DNA from: Bartonella florencae
GTDB taxonomy: Bacteria > Pseudomonadota > Alphaproteobacteria > Rhizobiales > Rhizobiaceae
Length of the DNA stretch: 64,000 nucleotides
Assembly (NCBI RefSeq): GCF_000312525.1
Contig: NZ_HE997451.1
Location: 402,178 to 466,177, forward strand
Direction of reading: 5' to 3'
The stretch's first letter is position 1. Each line of letters starts with the position of its first letter. A program made the position numbers and the translations under genes. Positions 42,473-52,921 of this stretch are shown here, in pieces. The notes under the pieces were generated by a model. It did not search any database. It was not told where the DNA came from and worked only from the letters and a program-made list of their open reading frames with translations.

Positions 42473-42637
42473 CTAGGAAGATTCTCCTATCAAGCCCTTG
42501 AAAAAGCGATTTGGATTAATTTCATAATGCGAAACCAAAACAGAGTGACAAACTTTTCTATTGTTTTCCCAAGTATGCCAGTTTTCATGGTTGCACCCTT
42601 CAAGCACAGTGGCTTTTTTCTTACACGATGGAATCTT
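42473..42637 (-). other. Possible coding remnant of unknown function
   Basis: In the 731 bases between the oxygenase and ilvB, the minus strand is open here for 54 codons, with protein-like text such as EGCNHENWHTWENNRKVC and EINPNRFFKGLIGES. There is no start codon near a ribosome site. The opposite strand is also open (42353-42652), so coding on either strand is unproven. The rest of 42289-43019 shows overlapping frames around 42840-43000 with slightly higher G+C, also unassigned. I see no ilvN (ilvH) here. Confidence 0.25.
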
Positions 42638-43019
42638 TCATATATGAGATAATATAATTAATTTATAATAGATAATTCAATGTATTATCTAAAAAATGCA
42701 ACGAAATAGCTATTAATGTGAACATATGAATTAAAAAACAAACATCGCATACAAATGAATTCAAACATAATTGGGCACACGACTTATAACATTTTTTAAA
42801 TGAACAAATAATAATACACCTCATGTCTTTATATTGATAAATCTTGCTTTGGGAGGCTTTGTGGCTAGGTGTTTTGCTGAAATCCTCAGGAACCCTGCAT
42901 GGCTTTCTCACTTGGGCTCTAAGGATAATAGGAACTCCTCTACAAAGAAGAGACAGAGATGAAGACTCCAAAAAGACTTCATCATCACCATCCTTCACTA
43001 TTTGGTTAATATATTCATT

Positions 43020-44819
43020 TTATACAAGAATCTTTCCCTCGGAAGAAACAGCATTTGCAACAGCTTCCTCGCTTGCCTCATCGGGTAATAACATTTCATT
43101 ATGGGCACAACCCGATGGGATCATGGGAAAACAATTTTCTAAATTATCAACACGACAATCGAAGAGAACTGGTTTGTCAGAATCAAGCATTTGCTGAATT
43201 TTACCATCAAGTTCATCCGGTTGTGAGCAACGAATACCAACTGCGCCGTAAGCTTCTGCCAATTTTACAAAGTCAGGCATTGATTCCGTATAAGAATGCG
43301 AAAGGCGATTATCATGCAACAATTGCTGCCACTGTCGAACCATTCCCATATATTGATTATTTAAAACAAAAATTTTCACTGGCGTATTATGCTGAATTGC
43401 CGTTGCAAGCTCCTGAATATTCATCTGAATTGAAGCATCACCAGAAATACACACAACAAGTGCATCAGGATGTGCTATTTGAGCACCGATCGCCGCAGGA
43501 AGACCATATCCCATCGTTCCAAGACCACCAGAAGTCATCCAATGTTTTGGCTCATCAAAACGATAATACTGTGCCGCCCACATCTGATGCTGTCCAACAT
43601 CTGTTGTGATATAAGCATTCGCATCTTTGGTAAGTGCATAAAGCCGTTCAAGAGCATATTGTGGCATAATGACATCTTTTTTCTCCATATATGCCAATGA
43701 ATTACGCGATTTCCAAAGATTGATTTGCCTCCACCACGCATCACGAGATTCTCTATCGAATATTGCTTGTCGCATCTGTAGATGTTGATTGATATCTCCT
43801 AAAATATCAGCCACATCGCCAATAAGAGAAACTTCTGCTTTTACGATCTTATTGATAGAAGAAGGATCAATATCAATATGAATAATGCGTGCATGAGGTG
43901 CAAATGCATCAAGCCGCCCAGTGATACGATCATCAAACCGTGCCCCAACAGCCAACATAACGTCACAATCATGCATGGCCATATTAGCCTCATAGGTGCC
44001 ATGCATTCCAAGCATTCCAAGCCAATTTTTATAAGAAGCTGGATAAGCACCAAGTCCCATCAGTGTTGAAGTAATGGGAAAGTCTCCCCATTGAACCAAG
44101 TCACGCAACAGCTGTACGGCTTGTGTCCCCGATGAAATAACACCACCACCAGAATAAATAATGGGACGTTTTGCTTCTGCTAACAAAGAAACAGCATATT
44201 CAAGTGCCTTAATATCCACTTTTGCTTGTGGAGAAGAATGTTGAGATGCCAAAACTTGAGGCGTTCTATAAAATCCTGAAGCAAATTGGATATCCTTAGG
44301 AATATCAATCAAAACCGGTCCTGGACGCCCTGATTGAGCAAAAGCGAAAGCTTCATGAATAATGACAGCAAGATCATTGACATTTTTAACCAACCAATTC
44401 TGTTTTGTACAGGGCTTTGTAATCCCAACTGTATCGGCCTCTTGAAAAGCATTTGTTCCAATCACCGTTGTAGACACCTGCCCAGAAAAACAAACAAGAG
44501 GTATAGAATCCATGAATGCATCTTGCAAAGGTGTGACAGCATTCGTTGCCCCTGGACCAGAAGTCACAAGCATCACACCTACCTTTCCTGTGCTGCGTGC
44601 ATAACCTTCAGCAGCATGACCTGCTGCCTGTTCATGACGCACCAAAATATGCTGCAGTGAATTTTGTTGATAAAGTACATCAAAAATAGGAAGAACAGCC
44701 CCACCAGGATAACCGAAGAGATGTTTAACGCCTTGATCAATAAGAGCTTGAACCACGATTTCAGCACCCGACATTCTTTTTCCGTCTGCATTCTCTAGCA
44801 TTCTTGGATGATGTATCAT
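43020..44819 (-). CDS. ilvB: Acetolactate synthase, catalytic subunit
   Basis: Thiamine-diphosphate enzyme making acetolactate or acetohydroxybutyrate, the first shared step of branched-chain amino acid synthesis. 599 residues: an N-terminal TPP-binding domain with the catalytic Glu in [14 protein letters not shown] (about residues 60-73), a central FAD-linked domain, and the C-terminal TPP motif [17 protein letters not shown]. The start at 44819 follows GGGA. The regulatory small subunit gene normally directly after it is absent from the next 700 bases. An attenuator-like leader precedes it. Confidence 0.94.
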   Translation of the reverse strand: MIHHPRMLENADGKRMSGAEIVVQALIDQGVKHLFGYPGGAVLPIFDVLYQQNSLQHILVRHEQAAGHAAEGYARSTGKVGVMLVTSGPGATNAVTPLQDAFMDSIPLVCFSGQVSTTVIGTNAFQEADTVGITKPCTKQNWLVKNVNDLAVIIHEAFAFAQSGRPGPVLIDIPKDIQFASGFYRTPQVLASQHSSPQAKVDIKALEYAVSLLAEAKRPIIYSGGGVISSGTQAVQLLRDLVQWGDFPITSTLMGLGAYPASYKNWLGMLGMHGTYEANMAMHDCDVMLAVGARFDDRITGRLDAFAPHARIIHIDIDPSSINKIVKAEVSLIGDVADILGDINQHLQMRQAIFDRESRDAWWRQINLWKSRNSLAYMEKKDVIMPQYALERLYALTKDANAYITTDVGQHQMWAAQYYRFDEPKHWMTSGGLGTMGYGLPAAIGAQIAHPDALVVCISGDASIQMNIQELATAIQHNTPVKIFVLNNQYMGMVRQWQQLLHDNRLSHSYTESMPDFVKLAEAYGAVGIRCSQPDELDGKIQQMLDSDKPVLFDCRVDNLENCFPMIPSGCAHNEMLLPDEASEEAVANAVSSEGKILV

Positions 44820-44848
44820 TTTCCCACTCGCCTATTTGATAGCACAAT

Positions 44849-44912
44849 AAAAAAGCTCCCGAAGGAGCCTACAAAGAAGGCTCTGAGAGAGCCTACTACA
44901 CACAAAAAACAT
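44849..44912 (-). promoter_or_regulatory. Candidate transcription attenuator of ilvB
   Basis: Read towards ilvB there are two tandem hairpins. The first is GGCTCT-CTC-AGAGCC (44879-44893). The second is GGCTCC-TTCG-GGAGC followed by six T (44849-44869), an intrinsic terminator ending about 30 bases before the ATG. The 3' arm of the first can pair with the 5' arm of the second over five bases, which would prevent the terminator. A clear branched-chain-rich leader peptide was not found; one GTG-started frame ends TIYVFCV just before the first hairpin, but that is weak. Confidence 0.6.
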
Positions 44913-45078
44913 ATATTGTATGATTACCCCCCTTATTCCAGCGCACAAAATCTACAAGGAAAAGCCTTCCTATAAAGAGATTTTTAATAACATTGAGAGC
45001 ATCCGTCAATAAAAAATTATACTTGCTAAAAAAATTCATTGGCAATTGACTTTTTTCAACTGCTTTTCAGCTCTTTTA

Positions 45079-45951
45079 TCAAGACATAAGCATCCATTCT
45101 TCATCAAATTGGTTACGAAACCATGTTATTTGCCTTTTTGCATACTGTCTCGTTTGTGTTTTCACCATTTCAAGAGCGTTCTCAAAACTTCTGTCTCCAT
45201 TCAAATAAGCTATAAATTCAGCAATACCAATAGCCTTCATCGCCGGTAACAAAGGAGAAAGCCCAAGCTTCTTCATAGCAACCACCTCTTCTAGCGCGCC
45301 TCTTTCAATCATGATATCCAAACGCTTATGAATGCGTTCATAAAGCAATTGACGTGGTGGAATGAGAAGAATTTTTTCTGCACAATGTGCTGCAATAAGA
45401 GGTATGGTTTTTTGCTTCTGCCACCAACTTAGCCTCTTACCTGTTGCATCATAAACTTCCAAAGCACGGACAATACGCTGTCCATCTTGGGAAGAGATTT
45501 TTTCAGCAAGAACAGCATCAACCTGTAACAACTGACAATAAAGACTCTCAACTCCCTCTTTCTCAAGCCGAAATCGCCATTTTTGTCGCACGACTTGTGG
45601 AATATAAGGGATTTTTGATATCCCTTCTAAAAGAGCACGAAAATAAAGTCCTGTTCCACCCACAAAAATCAGTGATTTCGACGTAAAAATATCCAATAGT
45701 TTTTCAACATCACACAACCATTTCCCCACAGAATAATTCACGCTAGGACTCACATGAGCATAAAGATAGTGTGGAACAATCGCAGTATCAGCCTCCGTCG
45801 GCCGAGCCGTTAAGATATTTAAAACATCATAAACCTGCATTGAATCCGTATTAATAATCAGAGCATTTTTTTCTTGAGCCATTTGTAAGGCAAGTGCAGA
45901 TTTCCCACTTGCAGTTGGCCCTGCTATTAATGTAATTGTCCTTTGTGCCAT
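45079..45951 (-). CDS. miaA: tRNA dimethylallyltransferase
   Basis: Adds a dimethylallyl group to A37 of tRNAs reading UNN codons. 290 residues: P-loop GPTASGKSALAL at residues 11-22, the catalytic Asp in NTDSMQVYDVL, GGTGLYFRALLEG in the centre, and a C-terminal ARQYAKRQITWFRNQF. It lies on the same strand as ilvB, about 130 bases upstream of the attenuator leader region. The tRNA-Cys and tRNA-Leu(TAA) in this window are expected substrates. Confidence 0.96.
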   Translation of the reverse strand: MAQRTITLIAGPTASGKSALALQMAQEKNALIINTDSMQVYDVLNILTARPTEADTAIVPHYLYAHVSPSVNYSVGKWLCDVEKLLDIFTSKSLIFVGGTGLYFRALLEGISKIPYIPQVVRQKWRFRLEKEGVESLYCQLLQVDAVLAEKISSQDGQRIVRALEVYDATGKRLSWWQKQKTIPLIAAHCAEKILLIPPRQLLYERIHKRLDIMIERGALEEVVAMKKLGLSPLLPAMKAIGIAEFIAYLNGDRSFENALEMVKTQTRQYAKRQITWFRNQFDEEWMLMS

Positions 45952-46152
45952 GAATGGAAATTCCTACACCATCAATCAACAACTTATTGTAACACGCATA
46001 GCAACCCCCACAACTGTATTTCATCTCCATTGACATAAACTGAACATTTCAAACCAAAATACACCTAGAACTTTCACAGCGAGCACAAAGAAGGCACCTA
46101 TGATGGTTCCAGCACCTTCAAAAAATAAAAACTTAACAGGTATTAAAGAATA

Positions 46153-47694
46153 TCAATCCATTGGAATTGTTACCAACCGTAACTCTCCATCTGGACGCGC
46201 TACAATGAAAAGAGCGTTTTTGCGTCCCGCTTCGCGTAATTTATAAATACGTTTTTTTGCTGCATGAATTGTTGTGACAGAACTTTGATTAATATCAACA
46301 ATCACTTCACCAACACGAATACGCTTTTTATCTGCTGCACTATTTTGTGCAACAGATATCACTACCAATCCGTGAAGTTTATCCGTAATGGAGTAACGAT
46401 GACGCAAATCTTCTGCAAGCTCAGACAACGTCATTCCCATAAATTCCATTGTCACACTTTTTGATAGCGCACTATTTTTTTCATCATCAGGCTTTTCTGC
46501 TGTATCTTCTTTTACATTTGTATCTTCAGAATTTTCATTTACATCTGTCTCAATCAAACGCCCAAGCTTAACTTGTACTGTTTTTTCCTGCCCGTTTCGC
46601 AAAACAATAACATCAATCACTTTTCCTTGAGAACTTTCGGCTACCAAACGTGGCAAATCACGCGCATGCTTAATTTTTGTATCTCCAAGGGAAAGAATAA
46701 CATCCCCAGTCTGTAACTGGCTATTATCCACATCCTCCTGTTCTATTTTACCAGCGACCAACGCCCCCATAGCTTTGCCGAGTTTTAATTTTTTTGCAAT
46801 ATCTTCTGTTACCGGCTGAATACGAATCGCTAACCAACCGCGCCTTACTTCTCCAAAATCACGCAACTGATTAATCACCGAAAGAGCCATATCTGATGGT
46901 ATAGCAAAACCAATACCAATAGATCCTCCAGAAGGCGAAATAATTGCTGTATTGATACCAATGACCTCACCATTTCTATCAAATAACGGCCCACCAGAAT
47001 TGCCTCGATTAATCGCTGCATCTGTCTGAATAAAATTATCATAAGGACCAGCATTAAGATCACGGTTGCGTGCAGAAATAATACCAACCGTTACACTTCC
47101 ACCAAACCCGTATGGGTTACCGATAGCCATAACCCAATCACCAATACGTGCTTTTTCTGAGTCACCAAAACGTACCGCTTTTAATTTTTTACTTCCCGTA
47201 TCAACCTGAAGCAGCGCCAAATCAGTCTTGCTATCTTTTCCAAGCAATTTTGCTTTTAACTTTGTACCATCGGTAAAATTCACTTCAATATCATCAGCAT
47301 CAACAATAACGTGATAATTTGTAACAATAAGCCCTTTTTGCGCATCAATCACAAAACCAGACCCCAAAGAACGCACCTTTTGAAACTGACTATCTTTTTG
47401 ACCATCTTTAGGTGTGAAAAAATCACTAAAATACTCTTGCAACAATGAATCTGGAGGAATAATTGGAACCGAAAAATTATCATCTTGTTCAGTCCCATCA
47501 ACAGTCTGTGCTGTAGAAATATTTACAACGGTTTCCAAAAGCTCAGAAGCCAAATCAGGAACAGAAAGGAGCGTGTTTTTTGTTTCTTCCCCCCAAGAAA
47601 AGCTCATTGATCCAGTTAAAAACAAAACTGCACAAACAACTCTTATAACAAAAAACATCAAAGACGTATTTTTACCTACGACATTTCTACCCAT
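46153..47694 (-). CDS. degP: Do-family periplasmic serine protease (DegP/HtrA)
   Basis: Envelope protease and chaperone that removes misfolded periplasmic proteins. A signal peptide (residues 1-35, ending SFSWGEE) is followed by a trypsin-like domain with the catalytic triad: His in VTNYHVI, Asp in DSKTDLALL and Ser in RGNSGGPLF. Two PDZ domains follow, with an acidic linker near residue 390 (ENSEDTNVKEDTAEKPDDEK). 513 residues. It lies 155 bases after hflC, and the hflK-hflC-degP order is typical of alphaproteobacteria. Confidence 0.95.
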   Translation of the reverse strand: MGRNVVGKNTSLMFFVIRVVCAVLFLTGSMSFSWGEETKNTLLSVPDLASELLETVVNISTAQTVDGTEQDDNFSVPIIPPDSLLQEYFSDFFTPKDGQKDSQFQKVRSLGSGFVIDAQKGLIVTNYHVIVDADDIEVNFTDGTKLKAKLLGKDSKTDLALLQVDTGSKKLKAVRFGDSEKARIGDWVMAIGNPYGFGGSVTVGIISARNRDLNAGPYDNFIQTDAAINRGNSGGPLFDRNGEVIGINTAIISPSGGSIGIGFAIPSDMALSVINQLRDFGEVRRGWLAIRIQPVTEDIAKKLKLGKAMGALVAGKIEQEDVDNSQLQTGDVILSLGDTKIKHARDLPRLVAESSQGKVIDVIVLRNGQEKTVQVKLGRLIETDVNENSEDTNVKEDTAEKPDDEKNSALSKSVTMEFMGMTLSELAEDLRHRYSITDKLHGLVVISVAQNSAADKKRIRVGEVIVDINQSSVTTIHAAKKRIYKLREAGRKNALFIVARPDGELRLVTIPMD

Positions 47695-47849
47695 AACATG
47701 CCTTTAACAAAATACTGCAAAGAGCTTCCATTAAATTTATCTACGCAAAACCATGATTGTGCAATCACTTTACCATTTGCATCATAAAAGAAAGCAACAA
47801 CAGATACCGTCTCTCATGCAAAAGTGATGTTCACAATTCATTGTTGCTT

Positions 47850-48785
47850 TTACTCTCCGCCGATTTTCTGTTCAATTTTACTAAAACCAGTATTCATCGT
47901 TGATGGTAATTTTTTCTTTTCCTGTAGTGGATTGTGGAAATAGAAAAAGAAACTCTCATTTGGTGAAATCACCATCGGAACACGCTCCAAATTTTTGTAT
48001 TGTTCCATAGCCAACCAAAAATCATAAAAGGACGCATTCGCCTCTCTCGCATTCAATAAAAGGCGAATACTTTCCGCCTGCCCTTCACCGCGAGTAATTT
48101 CAGCATCACGCCTTGCAGCTGCTACAATTTCTTCATATTCACGATTAGCCTCCGCCACAATACGATCTCTCTCCTGCTGTCCCCGCGCACGAATATTCTC
48201 TGCTACCGCCTCACGTTCAGCTGCCATTTGCCGATAAACATCTTCTGAAACAGCATCGGTTAAATCAGTTTTACGAATACGCACATCGACAATAGTAATT
48301 CCCAACGAGCCTGCATCTACAGAAAATTGCCTCTGCACTTCGGCCATCATGGCTCCCCGTTCATCGGATAAAGCCGCCTTAAATTCCCGTTTACCATAAA
48401 CAGCGCGCAAAGCGTCAATAAAACGCGGTGCAAGATTTTCACGCGCAGCAATTTGTGGACGCCCAGAAGCAATACGCTGTAAAAACAATTTAGGATCTGT
48501 AATGCGATAAATAAAGAACGCATCCACTTCATAATAGGCACCACCACGAACCTGCACAGATTGTGTAGGAACATCGTAACGCAATAACCGATTATCAACA
48601 ACAACCATCTTATCCACAAAGGGCACTTTAAAATAAATACCAGGATGAGACTCTACCTTAACAATTTGCCCAAAACGCTTAATTGCCACCTGTTGACGAG
48701 GATAAACAACAAAAAGTGACATCCACGAAACCATCAAAAGAAGAACTATAGCACTACATATAAACAAGAAACGAGACTGCGGCAT
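47850..48785 (-). CDS. hflC: HflC, modulator of FtsH protease
   Basis: Prohibitin/stomatin-fold protein anchored by one N-terminal helix (SRFLFICSAIVLLLMVSWMS), with the rest in the periplasm. With HflK it forms large rings around the FtsH protease and tunes degradation of membrane proteins. 311 residues; the stomatin domain runs from about residue 25, with PRQQVAIKRFGQIV, and then a coiled coil (AAERRDAEITRGEGQ-type). It starts two bases after hflK, so the pair is translationally linked. Confidence 0.96.
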   Translation of the reverse strand: MPQSRFLFICSAIVLLLMVSWMSLFVVYPRQQVAIKRFGQIVKVESHPGIYFKVPFVDKMVVVDNRLLRYDVPTQSVQVRGGAYYEVDAFFIYRITDPKLFLQRIASGRPQIAARENLAPRFIDALRAVYGKREFKAALSDERGAMMAEVQRQFSVDAGSLGITIVDVRIRKTDLTDAVSEDVYRQMAAEREAVAENIRARGQQERDRIVAEANREYEEIVAAARRDAEITRGEGQAESIRLLLNAREANASFYDFWLAMEQYKNLERVPMVISPNESFFFYFHNPLQEKKKLPSTMNTGFSKIEQKIGGE

Positions 48786-48787
48786 AA

Positions 48788-49933
48788 TTAGCGACCTCCA
48801 GAAATACGAGCATCTAAAAGTGGTGCAGAACGCGCCGATGTTTTTTTCGCGTTTTCCGATGAATTGCTGCGTAGCAATTCATTCAGAGGAAGATAAGGCA
48901 CCGCCGGAGAATTTATTTGATCAAGAACTAGCTTATTAGGTGAAGAAAGAATACGCCCTACCGTCTCCATATAAAGACGATAACGTGTAGCCTCTGGTGA
49001 AATTGCAGCCTCACGTGCTATAGCCTGAAAACGTTCAGCACGTCCTCTTGCCTCTTCAACCATTTGTGCTTTTTCACCCTTTGCGATTTCCCGTGTGCGT
49101 GAAGCTTCACCATTTGCTAAACCAATTTTAGTAAAACGCACACGATTTCCTTCTTCAATCATCCGCCCACGTTCTTGTTCAGCCTGCTGGACAGAATTAA
49201 ACGCAGCAGCAACCTTGGTAGGAGGAGCAGCCTCACTAATCGACACACGGCTTATTTCAACACCAAGTTGATATTTATCTACAGTCAACTGAATAATTTT
49301 TCTAACGTCACTGGCAACTTCTTCTTTCTTGTCGCGCAAAACATCATCAACGGGTCTGGAACCAATAACCTCACGCATTGCACTCTCAGCAACTTGACGA
49401 ACTGTCCCTTCTTGATCACTCACATTGAATAAAAACTGCCCTGGGTGTGAAATTCGATAGTAAATAGAAAAATTGACATTAACAATATTCTGATCACTCG
49501 AAAGCATTAAACCTTCACTTTGTTGTGCCTGACCGGAATATCCACCAATTGCAATTGTTTTTTCCGTTAAAGGGACTTTCATATAAGTTTCGATTGGCCA
49601 AAAGTGAAAATGCAAACCATCACCAATAATTTCTGCCTTAGGCACACCAAAACGCAACTCCACTGCTTGTTCATTTTGTTGAACAATATAAACCGACTGA
49701 TACAAACAAAAAAATACGCCAAGAAGAAACAAAAGAGCCAAAAACCCACTTCCACCAACTTGTTGAAACTGATCATGTCCTTTACGTAACAGATCATCAA
49801 AATTGGGACCATTATCACCACCATTACCACCACCAGAACCAAAGATGTTCTTAGCAGGTGGTTTGTTATCACCACCGAGTTTATTTTTATCGCTGCTCCA
49901 CGGGCCGCCACCATTTTGATTTGTCCAGGGCAT
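48788..49933 (-). CDS. hflK: HflK, modulator of FtsH protease
   Basis: Partner of HflC. The cytoplasmic N-terminus is Gly/Asn/Asp-rich (MPWTNQNGGGPW and a GSGGGNGGDNG stretch), followed by one membrane helix near residues 60-80 and a periplasmic prohibitin domain beginning VQQNEQAVELRFG. Three in-frame starts overlap (GTG 49939, ATG 49936, ATG 49933). The last has the best spacing from GAGG and gives 381 residues. First gene of hflK-hflC-degP. Confidence 0.96.
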   Translation of the reverse strand: MPWTNQNGGGPWSSDKNKLGGDNKPPAKNIFGSGGGNGGDNGPNFDDLLRKGHDQFQQVGGSGFLALLFLLGVFFCLYQSVYIVQQNEQAVELRFGVPKAEIIGDGLHFHFWPIETYMKVPLTEKTIAIGGYSGQAQQSEGLMLSSDQNIVNVNFSIYYRISHPGQFLFNVSDQEGTVRQVAESAMREVIGSRPVDDVLRDKKEEVASDVRKIIQLTVDKYQLGVEISRVSISEAAPPTKVAAAFNSVQQAEQERGRMIEEGNRVRFTKIGLANGEASRTREIAKGEKAQMVEEARGRAERFQAIAREAAISPEATRYRLYMETVGRILSSPNKLVLDQINSPAVPYLPLNELLRSNSSENAKKTSARSAPLLDARISGGR

Positions 49934-50051
49934 CATCACCTCTTCAACTGACTACCATTAATCAAATACCAACCATTCACTTAATCTTATAGAGCAGCTC
50001 TTACCTGATTACAATGTAACTGACAGGCTCTTTCCACTCCATTACAAAAGA

Positions 50052-50561
50052 TTATTTCCGTTCATAAACTACAAAACGTGTTGGATAATTGTCTTTATCC
50101 CCTTCTGGAATATATTGTGTTTGCACAATAGTCCACTTTTCTTTATCGAAAACAGGAAAAAAACTATCACCTTCTATAGAAGCGAGAACTTCTGTAAGGA
50201 ATATCTTATCAGCAATACACAACCCTTGTTGAAAAATTTCACCACCACCAATAATAAAAATCGCATCTGCATCATTCTGAGATGCCACTCTTTTTGCAAC
50301 AGAACAAGCTTGAGACACAGAATAAACAATAATAGCGCCTTCAGCTTTAAATTTACAATTACGGGTAATGACAATATTTGTACGCCCTAGTAAAGGTTTC
50401 TCAAGAGAATCCCAAGTTTTTCTTCCCATAATAACCGGCTTACCGAAAGTCAAAGCTTTAAAGCGTTGCAAATCTGTCGACAAACGCCAAGGCATGTCAC
50501 CTTCATGACCAATAACACCATTTTCTGCAACCGCTGCAATTAAACAAATGGGCAAAGTCAT
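50052..50561 (-). CDS. folA: Dihydrofolate reductase
   Basis: Reduces dihydrofolate to tetrahydrofolate with NADPH; target of trimethoprim. 169 residues with [13 protein letters not shown] near residues 23-35 (the catalytic acid is the Asp in the D-M-P-W context) and [12 protein letters not shown]. Its start overlaps the thyA stop by four bases, so both are made from one mRNA. This fits their linked chemistry, since ThyA produces the dihydrofolate that FolA recycles. Confidence 0.97.
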   Translation of the reverse strand: MTLPICLIAAVAENGVIGHEGDMPWRLSTDLQRFKALTFGKPVIMGRKTWDSLEKPLLGRTNIVITRNCKFKAEGAIIVYSVSQACSVAKRVASQNDADAIFIIGGGEIFQQGLCIADKIFLTEVLASIEGDSFFPVFDKEKWTIVQTQYIPEGDKDNYPTRFVVYERK

Positions 50562-51352
50562 ACTGCTACCGGTGCCTTGATATGTGGCTGTGCTTCATAA
50601 TTAAGCAATTCAAAATCCTCAAATTGAAAAGAAAAAAGATCCGTTACGGTTGGATTTATACGCATAAATGGCAAAGCATTAGGGACACGAGACAATTGAC
50701 ATTTTGCCTGTTCAAAATGATTAGAATAAAGATGCGCATCACCCAACGTATGAATAAAATCACCCACCTTAAGCCCACTCACCTGCGCAATCATCATTGT
50801 TAGCAATGCATAGGACGCAATATTAAATGGAACACCTAAGAAAATATCCGCTGAACGTTGATAAAGTTGGCAAGACAACTTTCCATCAGCAATGTAAAAT
50901 TGAAAAAGACAATGACACGGAGGCAAAGCCATTTCTTCTATTAATGCGGGGTTCCAAGCTGATACAATCAAGCGACGAGAATCTGGCTTTTCCCTAATCA
51001 TAGTCAACAGATTACTGATTTGATCAATATGTTGCCCATCAGGAGCTGGCCAAGAACGCCACTGATAACCATAGATAGGACCAAGATCTCCATTTTTATC
51101 AACCCATTCATCCCAAATTGATACACCACGTTCTTTCAACCATGCAATATTCGTATCACCTTTAAGAAACCACAAAAGCTCATAGATGATTGAACGTAAG
51201 TGCAGTTTTTTCGTTGTCAACAATGGGAATCCAGCCTGTAAATCAAACCGCATTTGATAACCAAAAACCGACCGCGTGCCAACACCGGTTCGGTCTGTGC
51301 GATCAACGCCATGATTTAAAACATGAGATAAAAGATCGAGATAGGCTTTCAT
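50558..51352 (-). CDS. thyA: Thymidylate synthase
   Basis: Methylates dUMP to dTMP using methylenetetrahydrofolate. The standard 264-residue form, with the nucleophilic Cys in [11 protein letters not shown] (about residue 146) and the substrate segment [17 protein letters not shown]. The C-terminus ends APVAV as in E. coli. It is divergent from the first kgtP copy and overlaps folA. Confidence 0.98.
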   Translation of the reverse strand: MKAYLDLLSHVLNHGVDRTDRTGVGTRSVFGYQMRFDLQAGFPLLTTKKLHLRSIIYELLWFLKGDTNIAWLKERGVSIWDEWVDKNGDLGPIYGYQWRSWPAPDGQHIDQISNLLTMIREKPDSRRLIVSAWNPALIEEMALPPCHCLFQFYIADGKLSCQLYQRSADIFLGVPFNIASYALLTMMIAQVSGLKVGDFIHTLGDAHLYSNHFEQAKCQLSRVPNALPFMRINPTVTDLFSFQFEDFELLNYEAQPHIKAPVAV

Positions 51353-51476
51353 ATGGATATTATGGCCGATTCTATTAATTATAGAAAATAGAAACTTTAG
51401 AATTAATAAAAATATAATTTAAACTTCTCTCCTCTAACGATCTTGAACAAGAAATAAGTATGATTTGATTAAGTTT

Positions 51477-51505
51477 TTGACGCAAAAGATAAAATACTGT
51501 AGACA
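51477..51505 (+). promoter_or_regulatory. Candidate promoter of the first kgtP copy
   Basis: TTGACG, a 17-base spacer and TAGACA, pointing at the gene starting at 51572. The -35 is strong and the -10 moderate. Seen in sequence only. Confidence 0.35.
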
Positions 51506-51571
51506 GGTTTTAAGGGGAATAACTATAGGGGGAATAAATCAACAAACACAAACAATAAAGGGATAGACTTC

Positions 51572-52879
51572 ATGGAGAATGAAACAACTCTAGCACCGCA
51601 TGATACAAGAAAACGTATCTTTGCTATAGTATCCAGTGCATCAGGTAATCTAGTGGAATGGTACGACTTTTATGTTTATTCCTTTACATCGATTTACTTT
51701 GCATCACAATTTTTTCCCTCAGATGATGATACGGTTACACAACTGTTAAAAACCGCAGGGATCTTTTTTATTGGTTTTCTTATGCGCCCAATTGGTGGAT
51801 GGCTCTTTGGATACATTGCAGACCGTTATGGACGTAAACGCTCCATGCTTATTTCTGTTTTTATGATGTGTGGTGGTTCGTTCCTCATTGCTCTACTTCC
51901 TACCTATGAAACGATTGGAATGGCTGCAGCAGTTCTTTTACTTTTACTTCGAATGCTCCAAGGACTTTCTGTTGGCGGTGAATACGGCACTACAGCAACT
52001 TATATGAGTGAAATTGCTCTTAAAAATCATCGTGGATTCTTTAGCTCTTTCCAATACACGACGCTCATTGGAGGGCAACTTTTAGCCAGCCTTGTTATAT
52101 TCATTCTAGCACTTTATCTCACTGAAGATCAGTTAAAAGCATGGGGCTGGCGTATTCCTTTTGCAATTGGTGGATTAGGAGCAATAGTTGCGATTTATTT
52201 GCGTCGTTCGCTTCATGAGACAACAACAAAAGAAAGTCGCTCTCAAAAACAGGCTGGGAGCCTTAGGGAACTTCTCTACACTCACAGAAAGGCTTTCTTT
52301 CTCGTTATAGGCTTTACAGCAGGAGGATCGCTCACATTTTATACATGCACCACTTATATGCAAAAATATCTGATCACAACCACCGGATTTGATAAACATA
52401 CAGCCACAACTATAATGACGGCTGCACTTTTTGTTTTCATGTTACTCCAACCTGCTTTTGGCTTTCTAGCTGATAAAATTGGCACAAAAGTTTCACTCCT
52501 CATGTGGAGCACTTTATCTATTATCTTCACGATTCCTGGACTTAGAATGATTGCTAATACGGATAATGTGTGGACTGCTCTATGCATCATTATCGGAATG
52601 CTATGCATTATGAGCTTTTATACGTCCATTTCTGGCATTGTAAAAGCGGAAATGTTCCCCGCTTCAGTGCGCGCAATGGGCGTGGGGCTCTCTTACGCTA
52701 TTGCCAATGCGATCTTTGGAGGATCAGCCGAAGCTGTCGCACTTGGATTAAAAGATTATGGATATGAATCACTCTTCTATTTTTATATAACCGGCATGAT
52801 GATCATTGCATTTATCTCAGCTATCTTACTGCCAGATGCTCGGAAAAAGGGATATCTTCAAGGTGATGGCATCCATTAA
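51572..52879 (+). CDS. kgtP: KgtP-type dicarboxylate:proton symporter, copy 1
   Basis: Metabolite:H+ symporter of the MFS superfamily, 435 residues, twelve helices. It follows E. coli KgtP (alpha-ketoglutarate permease) closely: [20 protein letters not shown] near residues 22-41, [22 protein letters not shown] and [17 protein letters not shown]. It probably imports 2-oxoglutarate or a related host acid. First of three tandem copies. Copies 1 and 2 share a 68-base identical block (51707-51774), pointing to recent gene conversion. Confidence 0.88.
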   Translation: MENETTLAPHDTRKRIFAIVSSASGNLVEWYDFYVYSFTSIYFASQFFPSDDDTVTQLLKTAGIFFIGFLMRPIGGWLFGYIADRYGRKRSMLISVFMMCGGSFLIALLPTYETIGMAAAVLLLLLRMLQGLSVGGEYGTTATYMSEIALKNHRGFFSSFQYTTLIGGQLLASLVIFILALYLTEDQLKAWGWRIPFAIGGLGAIVAIYLRRSLHETTTKESRSQKQAGSLRELLYTHRKAFFLVIGFTAGGSLTFYTCTTYMQKYLITTTGFDKHTATTIMTAALFVFMLLQPAFGFLADKIGTKVSLLMWSTLSIIFTIPGLRMIANTDNVWTALCIIIGMLCIMSFYTSISGIVKAEMFPASVRAMGVGLSYAIANAIFGGSAEAVALGLKDYGYESLFYFYITGMMIIAFISAILLPDARKKGYLQGDGIH

Positions 52880-52898
52880 AAACTTTACTATGCGAAAT

Positions 52899-52921
52899 CA
52901 AAAGCCCTTAGAGGGCTTTTG
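52899..52921 (+). terminator. Terminator after kgtP copy 1
   Basis: Stem CAAAAGCCC / GGGCTTTTG with a short loop, 19 bases after the stop codon. It indicates that the three copies are separate transcription units. Confidence 0.8.

Noticed and set aside
42353-42652. 99-codon plus-strand frame after the oxygenase
   Set aside because: It is rich in Phe, Trp and Leu in the manner of AT-rich antisense noise, with no ribosome site; the opposite strand looks somewhat more protein-like.
42663-42998. Minus-strand frame directly after ilvB as a candidate ilvN
   Set aside because: Its translation has none of the ACT-domain features of the acetolactate synthase small subunit.
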